A DNA stretch of 55,839 nt, taken from contig URCD01000005.1 in assembly GCA_900546215.1 (NCBI GenBank), positions 1 to 55,839 of the forward strand, given 5' to 3'. A model generated the notes under the pieces. It saw only the letters and a list, made by a program, of their open reading frames with translations. It was not told where the DNA came from and ran no database searches. Shown piece after piece: positions 1 to 8,842 of this stretch. The translations under genes were made by a program, and so were the position numbers. The DNA comes from an uncultured Eubacteriales bacterium. Its GTDB lineage: Bacteria > Bacillota > Clostridia > Lachnospirales > Anaerotignaceae. Each line of letters starts with the position of its first letter. Positions within the stretch are counted from its first letter, which is position 1.

Positions 1-2
1 GA

Positions 3-614
3 TTTAACGTTACACATAGCCCTACACAAAGAGAGGCTGTCCAAAAGCTTGCTAACAACAAATTTGATTTGGCACTGGTAGATATCTCTCTTCCAGATGG
101 AAATGGATTTGCGGTTTGTACAGAGATTAAACAAAGTCAGGATATCCCAGTTATCTTTTTAACGGCATCTGGAGACGAGGCAAGCGTTGTAACCGGACTG
201 AATATGGGAGCGGAGGACTATATTACTAAGCCGTTTCGTCCCCGTGAATTAATTGCGAGGATAGGAACTGCATTAAGAAAAAGCGGACATCTCTCAACTG
301 CTTTTGAGGTCAAAGGACTTTCTGTCAATACAGCCAGCGGCATTGTGAAAAAGAATGGGATGGAAATATATCTTTCCGCACTGGAATACCGTCTATTACT
401 GATATTTATTAATAATCCCAAAAGTATAATTACCAGAGAACGGTTATTGGATGAATTGTGGGATGCGGCTGGAGAATTTGTAAATAACAATACTTTGACT
501 GTTTATATTAAACGGCTGAGGGAGAAGATTGAAGATAACCCTGCTGACCCGCAGATTATTCTTACTGTTCATGGCACAGGGTACCGGCTTGGGGGCACTT
601 ATGTTTCGAAATAG
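3..614 (+). CDS. OmpR-family response regulator, 5' end missing
   Basis: The reading frame is open from the left edge, so the N-terminus lies outside the window. What remains has the second half of a receiver domain (VDISLPDGNGF with the phospho-accepting Asp, LTAS, and KPF with the conserved Lys) followed by a winged-helix Trans_reg_C DNA-binding domain ending in HGTGYRLGG. This is the OmpR/PhoB architecture. The stop lies 14 bases inside the following kinase gene, so the two are translationally coupled and form a two-component pair. The ABC ATPase and FtsX permease just downstream suggest that the pair controls that transporter, as in Bce/Vnc-like modules; this is inference from context. 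Confidence 0.93.
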   Translation, partial: FNVTHSPTQREAVQKLANNKFDLALVDISLPDGNGFAVCTEIKQSQDIPVIFLTASGDEASVVTGLNMGAEDYITKPFRPRELIARIGTALRKSGHLSTAFEVKGLSVNTASGIVKKNGMEIYLSALEYRLLLIFINNPKSIITRERLLDELWDAAGEFVNNNTLTVYIKRLREKIEDNPADPQIILTVHGTGYRLGGTYVSK

Positions 615-1587
615 AGAAATTATACAGTTTGTACATCTATTTGCTGCGGTGACTGCAGTATTTACAGCTTTGGGTTTTGTTATAAATCCGGTGGCCGGAA
701 TATTGTCACTTATGTCTTCCGCTGTATTTGGACTGATGTTTTTTATATTTACAAGAGCCAGATATAAAAGTATTGCGCGGATTTCGGAACAAATTGATAT
801 TGTTCTGCATAACGCTGATGAGCTGTTTGTCAGTGAATTAGAAGAGGGTGAGCTTTCTATTCTGCAAAGTGAGATAACTAAGATGACAATTCGTATCAAA
901 GAGCAGAACGAGATGCTGAAAAAAGAAAAAAAGCATCTTGCGGATTCGCTTGCGGACATTGCTCATCAGCTTCGTACACCGCTTACATCCGCTAATCTGA
1001 TGATTTCTTTGTTGAAAAATAGCCCTGATGAACCTGAAAGGAAAGAACTGCTGCGGGAGACAGAGGAACTATTTATACAGATGGACTGGCTGATTACCTC
1101 TCTGTTGAAATTGTCACGTTTAGATGCAGGTATAGTTGTTTTGCAAAGAGAACTAATAGATGTAGACAGTACAATGAAGTCTGTAATTCGTCCATTTCTA
1201 ATCTCAATGGAGCTGCACAATATTACTTTAGAAATAGATATTCCGAATGACATAAAAATTTCAGGGGATTTAAAATGGCTCATGGAGGCGTTTCAAAATA
1301 TAATTAAAAACTGCATGGAGAGCATAGGCGATAATGGCAAGATTGAAATTCTATGTATTGATACACTCCTGTATACGGAAATTGTTTTCCACGACAGTGG
1401 GAAAGGATTCGATAAAGAAGATCTTTCACACCTGTTTGAAAGATTTTATCAAGGAAAAAATTCAGGCGCCGGATATGGAATAGGCTTGGCTCTCAGCAAG
1501 ACGATTATAATGCAGAATGGAGGAACGGTTACTGCAAAAAATCATCCAAATGGCGGTGCGGTTTTTTATGTTCGTTTTCAAAAGTGA
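601..1587 (+). CDS. Sensor histidine kinase, small intramembrane type
   Basis: This 328-aa kinase has two closely spaced N-terminal membrane helices (about residues 10-28 and 31-51) with almost no extracellular loop. A linker follows, then a HisKA domain with the H-box DIAHQLRTPLT (His near residue 122) and a HATPase domain with N-box NIIKNCMES, G1 DSGKGFD, F-box LFERFYQG and G2 GYGIGLALS. The lack of a sensor domain is typical of kinases that sense through a partner ABC transporter. An in-frame TTG at 529 would extend it, but ATG 601 overlaps the regulator stop and has GGGGG just upstream, so I chose 601. It is cotranscribed with the upstream regulator. Confidence 0.93.
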   Translation: MFRNREIIQFVHLFAAVTAVFTALGFVINPVAGILSLMSSAVFGLMFFIFTRARYKSIARISEQIDIVLHNADELFVSELEEGELSILQSEITKMTIRIKEQNEMLKKEKKHLADSLADIAHQLRTPLTSANLMISLLKNSPDEPERKELLRETEELFIQMDWLITSLLKLSRLDAGIVVLQRELIDVDSTMKSVIRPFLISMELHNITLEIDIPNDIKISGDLKWLMEAFQNIIKNCMESIGDNGKIEILCIDTLLYTEIVFHDSGKGFDKEDLSHLFERFYQGKNSGAGYGIGLALSKTIIMQNGGTVTAKNHPNGGAVFYVRFQK

Positions 1588-1610
1588 CGTATATTTTACT
1601 GAAAAGTGAC
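1580..1610 (+). promoter_or_regulatory. Paired direct repeat AAAAGTGAC, candidate regulator binding site
   Basis: AAAAGTGAC occurs at 1580-1588 and again at 1602-1610, 22 bases apart, which is about two helical turns. An inverted GTCAC lies at 1629-1633. The repeats sit across the kinase stop codon and upstream of the ABC ATPase start at 1693. Tandem direct repeats at this spacing are typical of OmpR-family regulators, so this may be the operator for the adjacent response regulator. The function is inferred from sequence pattern only. Confidence 0.5.
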
Positions 1611-1692
1611 AGATCTCTAATTTTAAAGTCACCAAAATGTAAGCAGTGGGTTCTATTATATGGGTATACCACAAAAATAGGAGGCTCAGATA

Positions 1693-2382
1693 ATGGAGTT
1701 TTTGCAGATTGAAGATTTATGTAAAGTATATGGAAACGGTGAAAATCAGGTAATTGCATTAAACCATGTATCTCTTTCCATAGAAAAAGGAGAGTTTACT
1801 GCAATTATTGGTTCATCAGGCTCTGGAAAATCAACATTACTTCATTCAATTGCTGGTGTTGATGTACCAACCAGCGGAAAAATATATTTGAACGGACAGG
1901 ATATATACGCACAAAGCAATGAAAAGCTTGCGGTTTTTCGCAGACGTCAGGTCGGACTGATTTATCAGTTTCACAACCTTATCCCAACATTGAATGTAGT
2001 TGAAAATATTACCCTGCCAATCCTGATGGACAAACGTAAAGTCAATAAACAACGGTTAAATGAGCTGCTTGACCTGCTTGGATTGCAGGAGCGAAGAGAG
2101 CATCTTCCGAATCAGCTTTCTGGTGGCCAGCAGCAGAGGGTTGCCATCGGACGTGCCTTAATGAATGCGCCTGCGGTTATGCTGGCTGATGAGCCGACGG
2201 GAAGCCTGGACAGCCGAAACGGACAGGAAATTATATATCTTCTTAAGGAGAGTCACCGTAAATACCGCCAAACATTGATTATTGTCACTCACGATGAAAG
2301 CATTGCCTTACAGGCAGACCGCATTATTACCATTGCAGATGGAAAAGTAGTGAGGGACGAAAGGCAGGCGGCAAGGTCATGA
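1693..2382 (+). CDS. ABC transporter ATP-binding protein (MacB/LolD type)
   Basis: This 229-aa ATPase shows Walker A GSSGSGKST near residue 40, the signature LSGGQQQR, Walker B VMLADEPTGSLD and the switch His in VTHDES. The spacing and the LADEPTG form are typical of the MacB/LolD/BceA family that pairs with FtsX-like permeases. The start ATG follows AGGAGG (1680-1685) at good spacing. Its last four bases overlap the permease start, so the pair forms one transporter. It lies 105 bases after the kinase gene, behind the paired direct repeats. The likely role is removal or sensing of an envelope-active peptide; the substrate cannot be read from the sequence. Confidence 0.93.
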   Translation: MEFLQIEDLCKVYGNGENQVIALNHVSLSIEKGEFTAIIGSSGSGKSTLLHSIAGVDVPTSGKIYLNGQDIYAQSNEKLAVFRRRQVGLIYQFHNLIPTLNVVENITLPILMDKRKVNKQRLNELLDLLGLQERREHLPNQLSGGQQQRVAIGRALMNAPAVMLADEPTGSLDSRNGQEIIYLLKESHRKYRQTLIIVTHDESIALQADRIITIADGKVVRDERQAARS

Positions 2383-4913
2383 ATATTTTTCATAAAGTTG
2401 CCCTACAGGGTATGAAAAAGAACCGTATACGAACTTTGGTAACTATTGTTGGAGTCATTCTTTCGGCCGCAATGATTACATCGGTTGCCTCATTTGGCAC
2501 TTCGCTGTTAAATTTTATGACAAAAGGTTCGATTGAAAAGTATGGAGACTGGCATGTTGAGTTTTTAGATGTTGATGCTGCTTTTATGAAGGAAAGGGCA
2601 GCAGACGAGGAAGTTTTAAAAACTGCAGCGTTTGAAAACATTGGCTATGCAGTTCTTGATAATGCAAAAAGCAAAGAGAAACCATATCTATTTATTTCAG
2701 GTTTTAATGACGAAGCCTTTGATACATTGCCAGTTGACTTGATTGCAGGAAGACTGCCTGAAAACAATAGTGAAATCCTTGTCCCGTCCCACATAGCGAT
2801 AAAGGCTGGAGTTAAAATCTCTGTAGGAGACGTCCTTACCCTGTCAGTCGGAAACCGAAGTGCAAATAGTAAAACCTTAAACCAGAATGACCCGTATTGC
2901 TATGAAAATGAAACTCTGATAAATGTCTCAGAGAGAACCTATACTGTAGTTGGAATATGCGACCGTCCTAGATTTGAGGAACATTCTGCGCCTGGTTATA
3001 CCTTGATAACAAAAGCTGATAAGACAGACCAGGCTGACAGCTTCAGCCTTTTTGTTACACTAAAGAACCCCCGCGAGGTTCGTGCATACGCAAGCGGCAT
3101 AGTCAATGACGGAGGCTGTGTACTGAATGACGATGTGCTGAGATTTATGGGGATTTCAGACAATAAGCTGTTTAATACTATGCTTTATTCGTCAGGGGGT
3201 ATTTTGATTACAATAATTATGATAGGCTCAATTTTTTTGATTTATAATTCGTTTAATATTTCTCTGAATGAGCGTATACATCAGCTTGGAATACTGATGT
3301 CAGTAGGAGCTACCGAAAAACAGCTACGAAATTCAGTGATTTTTGAGGGACTTTGCATAGGCGTTATTGGCATACCCATTGGTATTATTGCTGGAATAAC
3401 CAGCATAAGACTGCTGCTTCCTGTGGTTGCTGGAAATTTCAGTACTATAATTAACAGCACAGTGCCTCTTACTATGTCATTGTCTGTCCCAGTTTTAATG
3501 GGAGCGGCAGCAGTAAGCCTGGCAACAATTCTGATTTCAGCCTATATTCCGGCTAAAAAAGCTGCTGACACACCAATAATGGAGTGTATTCGCCAAACGA
3601 ATGAGATTAAAATTGAATTAAATGATGTTCATACATCAAAGTATTCATTGAGAATTTACGGCTTGGAAGGAATGCTTGCTCTAAAAAACTTTAAGCGCAA
3701 CAAAAAACGCTATCGCAGTGTTGTTTTGTCTCTAACACTAAGTGTTGTACTGTTCGTAGCAGGAAATGCTTTTGGAACAACTCTAAAGAGGCTTGCTAAA
3801 GAGTATACTGTTGAAATGGACGGGGACATCTCCTTCTATACGCAAAAAATTGATGAAAATGAGCTGTTTAACTTATATAACAGTTTTAAAACGGCTGATG
3901 GAGTCTATAAAAGCACTTATCAGGCTGACTTAACATACTCCTGTACAACAAATGATTTTCCAGATGATTTTTTGAATATTTATCGTAAGGCAACAGGAAG
4001 CTATAGCACAGATAAAACCTTGGAATTACCAATGGACGTTCAGTTTATTGAGGATGACATTTATTATGACTTTATTAAGAGCCTTGGGTTACCTGCCGCA
4101 GAATACACAGGTCAAAATGCAAAAGTACTGGCATTAGGGATTGACACAAAAGAGCATACTACTTATTTCACAAACAGCACTATGAATTTTACGCTATTAT
4201 CCGAAGACGGCGTGGCGGAAAAAACGATACAGGCCACTTTTGTTGATTCATACCCATTAGATACACTGCCAAAGGACTCAATGCCAGATTATTTGTTTAT
4301 GGCAGTTGTACCTTGGCATATGAAGCCGCAGTTTGACATGATTGGTGTTCCCGCACAGTATGGGCTGACATTTTGGTCGAAAAATCCCGCGCAGTCTATG
4401 GCTCAAATACAGACTATGATTGATAACACAAATCTAGATTCAAGTTATACATTGATTAATCTGTCAAATGTTGTTGATCTTTTTCGAAGCGCTACTTTTG
4501 TAGTTGATGTATTCACATATTTTTTTGTTATTATGATTTCATTGATTGCAGTAGCCAATGTGTTTAATACAATTTCGACAAATATAAGGTTACGGAGACG
4601 TGAGTTTGCTATGCTGCGCTCAATGGGAATGTCCGACCGCAGTTTTAATAGGATGATGAATTTTGAGTGCGCCTTATATGGTATAAGAACACTGTTATTT
4701 GGAATTCCTATTGCCGGGTTTATTTCTTGGCTGATTTATAAAGCGGCGGTATTTGGAGAAAAATTAGATGACTTGGCATTTGTATTTCCTTGGCAAAGTA
4801 CTATTATAAGTGTGATAGGTGTATTTGGCGCTGTTTTTATCACTATGATTTATGCTTCAAATAAAATAAAAAAAGAAAATATTATTGATGCTCTTAGGGA
4901 CGATATGGCCTAA
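2379..4913 (+). CDS. FtsX-family ABC transporter permease
   Basis: This 844-aa membrane protein has one N-terminal helix (about residues 18-40), a large extracytoplasmic MacB-like domain to about 270, and three helices around 275-395. A further helix lies near 450, followed by a second extracytoplasmic domain and three C-terminal helices. This is the duplicated FtsX arrangement (two FtsX cores). The LGILMSVGATEKQLR and FAMLRSMGMS segments are the coupling-helix regions typical of the family. It overlaps the ATPase gene by 4 bases (ATGA). It is larger than BceB (about 650 aa) and topologically different, so I call it FtsX/MacB type rather than BceB. A strong terminator follows. Confidence 0.9.
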   Translation: MNIFHKVALQGMKKNRIRTLVTIVGVILSAAMITSVASFGTSLLNFMTKGSIEKYGDWHVEFLDVDAAFMKERAADEEVLKTAAFENIGYAVLDNAKSKEKPYLFISGFNDEAFDTLPVDLIAGRLPENNSEILVPSHIAIKAGVKISVGDVLTLSVGNRSANSKTLNQNDPYCYENETLINVSERTYTVVGICDRPRFEEHSAPGYTLITKADKTDQADSFSLFVTLKNPREVRAYASGIVNDGGCVLNDDVLRFMGISDNKLFNTMLYSSGGILITIIMIGSIFLIYNSFNISLNERIHQLGILMSVGATEKQLRNSVIFEGLCIGVIGIPIGIIAGITSIRLLLPVVAGNFSTIINSTVPLTMSLSVPVLMGAAAVSLATILISAYIPAKKAADTPIMECIRQTNEIKIELNDVHTSKYSLRIYGLEGMLALKNFKRNKKRYRSVVLSLTLSVVLFVAGNAFGTTLKRLAKEYTVEMDGDISFYTQKIDENELFNLYNSFKTADGVYKSTYQADLTYSCTTNDFPDDFLNIYRKATGSYSTDKTLELPMDVQFIEDDIYYDFIKSLGLPAAEYTGQNAKVLALGIDTKEHTTYFTNSTMNFTLLSEDGVAEKTIQATFVDSYPLDTLPKDSMPDYLFMAVVPWHMKPQFDMIGVPAQYGLTFWSKNPAQSMAQIQTMIDNTNLDSSYTLINLSNVVDLFRSATFVVDVFTYFFVIMISLIAVANVFNTISTNIRLRRREFAMLRSMGMSDRSFNRMMNFECALYGIRTLLFGIPIAGFISWLIYKAAVFGEKLDDLAFVFPWQSTIISVIGVFGAVFITMIYASNKIKKENIIDALRDDMA

Positions 4914-4967
4914 CAAAAACCGATTATCGTACAATAAATGCAGAATACAAATAATATAAGAGCCTTT

Positions 4968-5000
4968 AAAAGCCGTTATAAATTTTATAGCGGCTTTTTT
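4968..5000 (+). terminator. Rho-independent terminator after the ABC module
   Basis: AAAAGCCG-T-TATA and TATA-G-CGGCTTTT form a stem closed by a short AATT-type loop and followed by a T run. It ends the ABC transporter transcript just before the fab regulatory region. Confidence 0.9.
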
Positions 5001-5014
5001 ATTTTCATAATAAA

Positions 5015-5033
5015 TACTTTGATTTTCAAAATA
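5015..5033 (+). promoter_or_regulatory. Upstream FabT-type operator (imperfect)
   Basis: TACTTTGATTTTCAAAATA matches the palindromic FabT box core TTTGAnnnTCAAA. It lies about 68 bases (centre to centre) upstream of the perfect site that overlaps the promoter. It sits just after the preceding terminator, so it belongs to the fab operon control region. Confidence 0.75.
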
Positions 5034-5058
5034 AATTATGAATTTTTTGTAAATTCTA

Positions 5059-5086
5059 TTGACATTTCACAGGAAATAAATATACT
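5059..5086 (+). promoter_or_regulatory. fab operon promoter
   Basis: TTGACA at 5059-5064 and TATACT at 5081-5086 are separated by 16 bases. The -10 lies inside the FabT-type palindrome at 5083-5101, so a bound repressor would block RNA polymerase. The fabT start codon is 41 bases further on. Confidence 0.8.
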
Positions 5087-5101
5087 TTGATTATCAAAGT
5101 A
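5083..5101 (+). promoter_or_regulatory. FabT operator, perfect palindrome
   Basis: TACTTTGATTATCAAAGTA is a perfect palindrome with 9-base arms around one central base. It matches the FabT binding box known from streptococci and overlaps the -10 element and probable transcription start. The adjacent gene encodes a FabT-like MarR protein, so autoregulation and control of the whole operon is the straightforward reading. Confidence 0.88.
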
Positions 5102-5126
5102 ATTGTAGCTGTGTCTGGAGGATATT

Positions 5127-5588
5127 ATGAACGAGACGTTGCAGGTTGTTAATAAGCTGTTAGTTGAAACGTTTAACGACATTCTTTATATTGAAGAAAA
5201 GGCTTTAAAGGAAGGCTCGTTCAACGATGTATCAATAACAGAGGTGCATACGATAGAGGCAATAGGAATGTATGAAAAAAAGATGATGAGCGAGGTAGCT
5301 AAAAATCTTGACATTACTGTAGGCACTCTTACAGTTGCTGTTAATAAGCTTGTGAAAAAGGACTACGTACAGCGGTTTAAAAGTGAGGATGATAAAAGAA
5401 TTGTTCTTATAGGCCTGACAAAAAAAGGCCGTCTGCTTTACAGGGTTCACGATAAGTTCCACAAGGACATGGTAAGAGAGACAATAAACGGTATGAGTGA
5501 AGATGAAACCCGTATTTTGGCTGAGGCTTTGGGACGTCTGAACGATTTCCTTACTGAAAAATATTCTATTGTTAAAGGTGAAAAGTGA
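5127..5588 (+). CDS. fabT: MarR-family fatty-acid synthesis repressor FabT
   Basis: This 153-aa protein has the MarR winged-helix fold: the recognition helix region DITVGTLTVAVNKLVKKDYVQR and the wing SEDDKRIVLIGLTKKG. It is the first gene of a complete fab/acc operon, in the position fabT holds in streptococci, and two FabT-type boxes lie upstream, which supports the assignment strongly. FabT represses fab genes and, in streptococci, uses long-chain acyl-ACP as corepressor. A good ribosome binding site (GGAGG) precedes ATG 5127. The stop codon overlaps the fabH start (TGATG). Confidence 0.93.
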   Translation: MNETLQVVNKLLVETFNDILYIEEKALKEGSFNDVSITEVHTIEAIGMYEKKMMSEVAKNLDITVGTLTVAVNKLVKKDYVQRFKSEDDKRIVLIGLTKKGRLLYRVHDKFHKDMVRETINGMSEDETRILAEALGRLNDFLTEKYSIVKGEK

Positions 5589-6559
5589 TGAATTTCTCAA
5601 AAATAAAATACACAGGCGTATGTGTTCCGGAAAAAGTTGTCATGAACAGCGAACTGGAGAAATTGGTTGACACAGACGATGAATGGGTGCGCTCAAGAAC
5701 AGGAATTGGCGCAAGGCACATATCTATGGGTGAAAATACATCGGATTTAGCTTCAAAGGCCGCTTTAGACATAATTAATAAGGGAAATATAGACCCTTTG
5801 AATATCGACCTGATAATAGTAGCAACAGCTACTCCTGACTGTATATCACCTTCTACGGCATGCAGTGTTCAGGCGTTTATAGGAGCAAAAAATGCTGTAG
5901 CCTTTGATATTAATGCAGCATGCTCAGGCTTTGTTTTTGGTTTATCTGTAGCAGATAAGTTTATAAAGTCAGGTGTTTATCAAAACGCCATTGTAATAGG
6001 CGCCGAGGTAATAAGCAAGCATGTGGACTGGACAGACAGAACAACCTGCGTACTGTTTGGCGACGGAGCGGCAGGTGCATATTTGGAAAGAAGTGACAAG
6101 CCGGGAATTATAGCTGAGGATATTGGTTGTGACGGAAGCAGAGGAATGTGCCTTACAGGGGGAAAAAATACCCCTTCAAATGTTTTTAACGAAATTGAAA
6201 AGGAAAAAAATGTCTATATATTTATGGATGGAAAAGAAGTTTTTGATTTTGCCACAAGGCAGGTGCCTAAAAGCGCGAGCAAAGTGATGAATGAAACGAA
6301 CCTTGCTAAGGATGACATAAAATATGTTCTTCCGCACCAGGCAAATGAGCGTATTGTTCAAATAATAGCCAGAAAGCTAAAAATACCTATGGATAAGTTT
6401 TATTTGAATATGCTTCATTATGGAAATACATCTGCGGCCAGCATTCCTATAGCACTAAACGAGATGTTTGAAAAAAATATGTTAAGTGAAGGCGATAAGC
6501 TCCTTGTTACTGGATTTGGCGGCGGGCTTACATGGTGCAGTATGATTATTGAGATTTAA
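5588..6559 (+). CDS. fabH: Beta-ketoacyl-ACP synthase III FabH
   Basis: FabH condenses acetyl-CoA (or a branched acyl-CoA) with malonyl-ACP to start each fatty-acid chain. The 323-aa protein has the catalytic triad of the family: Cys112 in NAACSGF, His in PHQANERI and Asn in GNTSAASIP, with the C-terminal GFGGGLTW. ATG 5588 overlaps the fabT stop by one base; a GTG one codon upstream is also open but less likely. Length and motifs are normal, so it is predicted to be active in the cytoplasm. Confidence 0.97.
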   Translation: MNFSKIKYTGVCVPEKVVMNSELEKLVDTDDEWVRSRTGIGARHISMGENTSDLASKAALDIINKGNIDPLNIDLIIVATATPDCISPSTACSVQAFIGAKNAVAFDINAACSGFVFGLSVADKFIKSGVYQNAIVIGAEVISKHVDWTDRTTCVLFGDGAAGAYLERSDKPGIIAEDIGCDGSRGMCLTGGKNTPSNVFNEIEKEKNVYIFMDGKEVFDFATRQVPKSASKVMNETNLAKDDIKYVLPHQANERIVQIIARKLKIPMDKFYLNMLHYGNTSAASIPIALNEMFEKNMLSEGDKLLVTGFGGGLTWCSMIIEI

Positions 6560-6624
6560 AAACTGTGAAAATCAAGGAATAGTCCTATGATTATAAATAA
6601 CTAATTTTTATGGAGGAATTTAAA

Positions 6625-6849
6625 ATGGTATTCGAGAAAATAAGAGAAATTATTGCTGATCAGTTAGGTAAGGAAATTGACGAAATTTCCATGGAGACTA
6701 AGGTAAAAGAAGACCTTGCTGCGGATTCACTGGACCTTTTCCAGATTATAAATGAAATCGAAGATGAATTCGATGTTAAAATTGAGGATGCAGAATCAAT
6801 TAAGACTGTAGCAGATGCTGTAAATTTTGTGGAAGCAAATAAAAACTGA
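6625..6849 (+). CDS. acpP: Acyl carrier protein
   Basis: This small acidic 74-aa protein carries the growing acyl chain on a 4'-phosphopantetheine attached to Ser35 in the motif ADSLDLF. The helix-rich acidic sequence with EDEFDVKIEDAE is typical of AcpP. An upstream in-frame ATG at 6610 would add five residues, but GGAGG at 6612-6616 lies inside that extension and fits ATG 6625. It sits between fabH and fabK, as in the streptococcal operon. Confidence 0.96.
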   Translation: MVFEKIREIIADQLGKEIDEISMETKVKEDLAADSLDLFQIINEIEDEFDVKIEDAESIKTVADAVNFVEANKN

Positions 6850-6867
6850 TATAAGGTGGAGTAAACA

Positions 6868-7815
6868 ATGTACGCAGATATTTGCAAACTATTCGGAATT
6901 AAGTACCCAATTATACAGGGCGCAATGGCATGGATTTCCGATGCTGACCTTGTGGCGGCAGTATCAAATGCCGGAGGTATGGGAGTGCTGGCTACAGGGC
7001 ACCTTGACGGCGAGGGCTGCAGAAAGGAAATTAAAAGACTGAAATCCATGACTGATAAGCCGTTCGCTGTTAATGTAATGCTTTTATCTGAATATGTTGA
7101 TGAAATCGTTGATGTAATATGTGAGGAAAAGGTTCCTGTTGTAACAACAGGTGCGGGAAGCCCCGGAAAATATATGGAGAAATTCAAAAAAGCCGGAACA
7201 AGAGTTATACCTGTTGTTTCTTCGGTTGCTCTTGCCAAAATTATGGCAAGAGACGGGGTAGACGCTGTGATAGCCGAGGGTACAGAATCAGGAGGTCATG
7301 TTGGAAAAACAACTACAATGGCTCTCGTTCCACAGGTTGCTGACGCGGTAGAAATTCCTGTAATAGCCGCAGGCGGAATAGCCGATGGAAGGGGAATTGC
7401 AGCAGCATTTATGCTCGGAGCTTCAGGAGTACAGGTAGGAACAAGATTTCTTGTCGCAAGGGAATGCAATGTCCATCCCAATTATAAAGCCAAGATTATA
7501 AAAGCCAAGGATATTGACACAACTACAACGGGACAGTCCACAGGGCACCCTGTAAGGGTAATAAGAAATAAAATGGCAAGGGCATATGAAGCTCTTGAAA
7601 AACAAAATACATCTGCAGAAGAACTGGAAGCTCTTGGCAGAGGAGCGCTGCGCAAGGCAGTAGTTGACGGAGATGTGGATAACGGTTCTGTAATGTCAGG
7701 ACAGATTGCAGGACTTGTTAAAAAGGAGCAGACCTGTGCGGAAATCATTGAAGAAATGTTTGAAGAATTTAATAGCATTATGAGTAACGCCGCAGATTTT
7801 GTCGGTACAAAGTGA
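6868..7815 (+). CDS. fabK: Enoyl-ACP reductase II FabK (FMN-dependent)
   Basis: FabK carries out the last reduction of the elongation cycle, enoyl-ACP to acyl-ACP, using FMN and NAD(P)H. It replaces FabI and is not blocked by triclosan. The 315-aa TIM-barrel protein belongs to the nitronate monooxygenase/FabK family: N-terminal GIKYPIIQGAMAWIS, VTTGAGSPG, the Gly-rich phosphate-binding EGTESGGHVG and IAAGGIADGRG, and QVGTRFL. GGTGGAG precedes ATG 6868. No FabI gene is present in the window, so FabK is probably the operon's only enoyl reductase. Confidence 0.95.
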   Translation: MYADICKLFGIKYPIIQGAMAWISDADLVAAVSNAGGMGVLATGHLDGEGCRKEIKRLKSMTDKPFAVNVMLLSEYVDEIVDVICEEKVPVVTTGAGSPGKYMEKFKKAGTRVIPVVSSVALAKIMARDGVDAVIAEGTESGGHVGKTTTMALVPQVADAVEIPVIAAGGIADGRGIAAAFMLGASGVQVGTRFLVARECNVHPNYKAKIIKAKDIDTTTTGQSTGHPVRVIRNKMARAYEALEKQNTSAEELEALGRGALRKAVVDGDVDNGSVMSGQIAGLVKKEQTCAEIIEEMFEEFNSIMSNAADFVGTK

Positions 7816-7830
7816 AACTTAGATTTAAGA

Positions 7831-7859
7831 GGGGTGCAGCGGCTTTGCCAGCTACACCC
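7831..7859 (+). other. Intercistronic stem-loop between fabK and fabD
   Basis: GGGTG pairs with CACCC, AGC with GCT, and GGC with GCC around a TTT loop. No T run follows (TAAATAATAG), so it is unlikely to be an efficient terminator. It may stabilise or process the mRNA in the widest gap within the operon. Confidence 0.55.
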
Positions 7860-7896
7860 TAAATAATAGCAGAGATAATTAATCAGAGGTGTGTTT

Positions 7897-8829
7897 ATGA
7901 AGACAGCATTTTTATTCAGCGGACAGGGCGCGCAGTATGTAGGCATGGGAAAAGAATTATATGAGAACTTTGATTGTGCCAGAGACGTTTTTGATGAAGC
8001 AGATGCGGCATTAGGTTTTTCAATTAAGGATATCTGCTTTAATAACGAAACAGAATTAAATAGAACCGAAAATACCCAGCCTGCCATATTAACAATGAGC
8101 ACAGCTGCTTTAAAAGTGTTGGAGAATAATGGTGTAAAAGCTGATTATGCAGCGGGGTTAAGTCTTGGAGAATATACAGCACTTGTTGCCAGCGGAGTAT
8201 TCGAATTTAGGGATACAGTAAAGCTGGTAAAAAAACGCGGTCGTTTTATGACAGAGGCCGTTCCTGAAGATGTTGGAAGCATGTACGCCATAATGGGGCT
8301 TGAAGCTGATAAAGTAGAGGAAGCGTGTAAAGAGATTGAGAAAAGATACGGATTTGTTGCCCCAGCTAATTATAATGCGCCTGGTCAAATAGTAATTGCT
8401 GGAATGGCGGAGGCTGCAGAAAAAGCATCGGAGCTTTGCAGGCAGAAGGGTGCAAAAATGGCAATTAAACTTAATGTAGCAGGGCCATTTCATACTGCCC
8501 TTTTAAAGCCGGCAAGTGATAGACTGGCTGTTGAACTGGAAAAAATGAATGTAGGGAAAATGAATATACCGGTTATAACGAATGTGACCGGAAACGAGGT
8601 TGAAAACAGTGAGAAAGTAATTTCTCTTCTTATAAAGCAGGTAATGAGCCCAGTCAGATGGGAGCAGACAATAAAAACAATGGTTAATAACGGTGTAGAT
8701 ACCTTTATTGAAGTGGGACCCGGAAAGACGCTTAGCGGATTTGTAAAAAGAATTGCTAAAGGTTCAGTAATACTTAACGTTGAAGATATGAAATCGCTTG
8801 AGAAAACTATGGAAAAGCTTAAGGGCTGA
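7897..8829 (+). CDS. fabD: Malonyl-CoA:ACP transacylase FabD
   Basis: FabD transfers malonyl from CoA to ACP, supplying the extender unit. The 310-aa protein has the N-terminal FLFSGQGAQ oxyanion motif, the nucleophile Ser89 in GLSLGEY, the conserved His in GPFHTALL, and VGPGKTL near the C-terminus. ATG 7897 lies six bases after AGAGGT and is preferred over the in-frame GTG 7891, which would have no spacing to the ribosome binding site. Length is normal for the family. Confidence 0.96.
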   Translation: MKTAFLFSGQGAQYVGMGKELYENFDCARDVFDEADAALGFSIKDICFNNETELNRTENTQPAILTMSTAALKVLENNGVKADYAAGLSLGEYTALVASGVFEFRDTVKLVKKRGRFMTEAVPEDVGSMYAIMGLEADKVEEACKEIEKRYGFVAPANYNAPGQIVIAGMAEAAEKASELCRQKGAKMAIKLNVAGPFHTALLKPASDRLAVELEKMNVGKMNIPVITNVTGNEVENSEKVISLLIKQVMSPVRWEQTIKTMVNNGVDTFIEVGPGKTLSGFVKRIAKGSVILNVEDMKSLEKTMEKLKG

Positions 8830-8842
8830 GGAGGAAATATTA

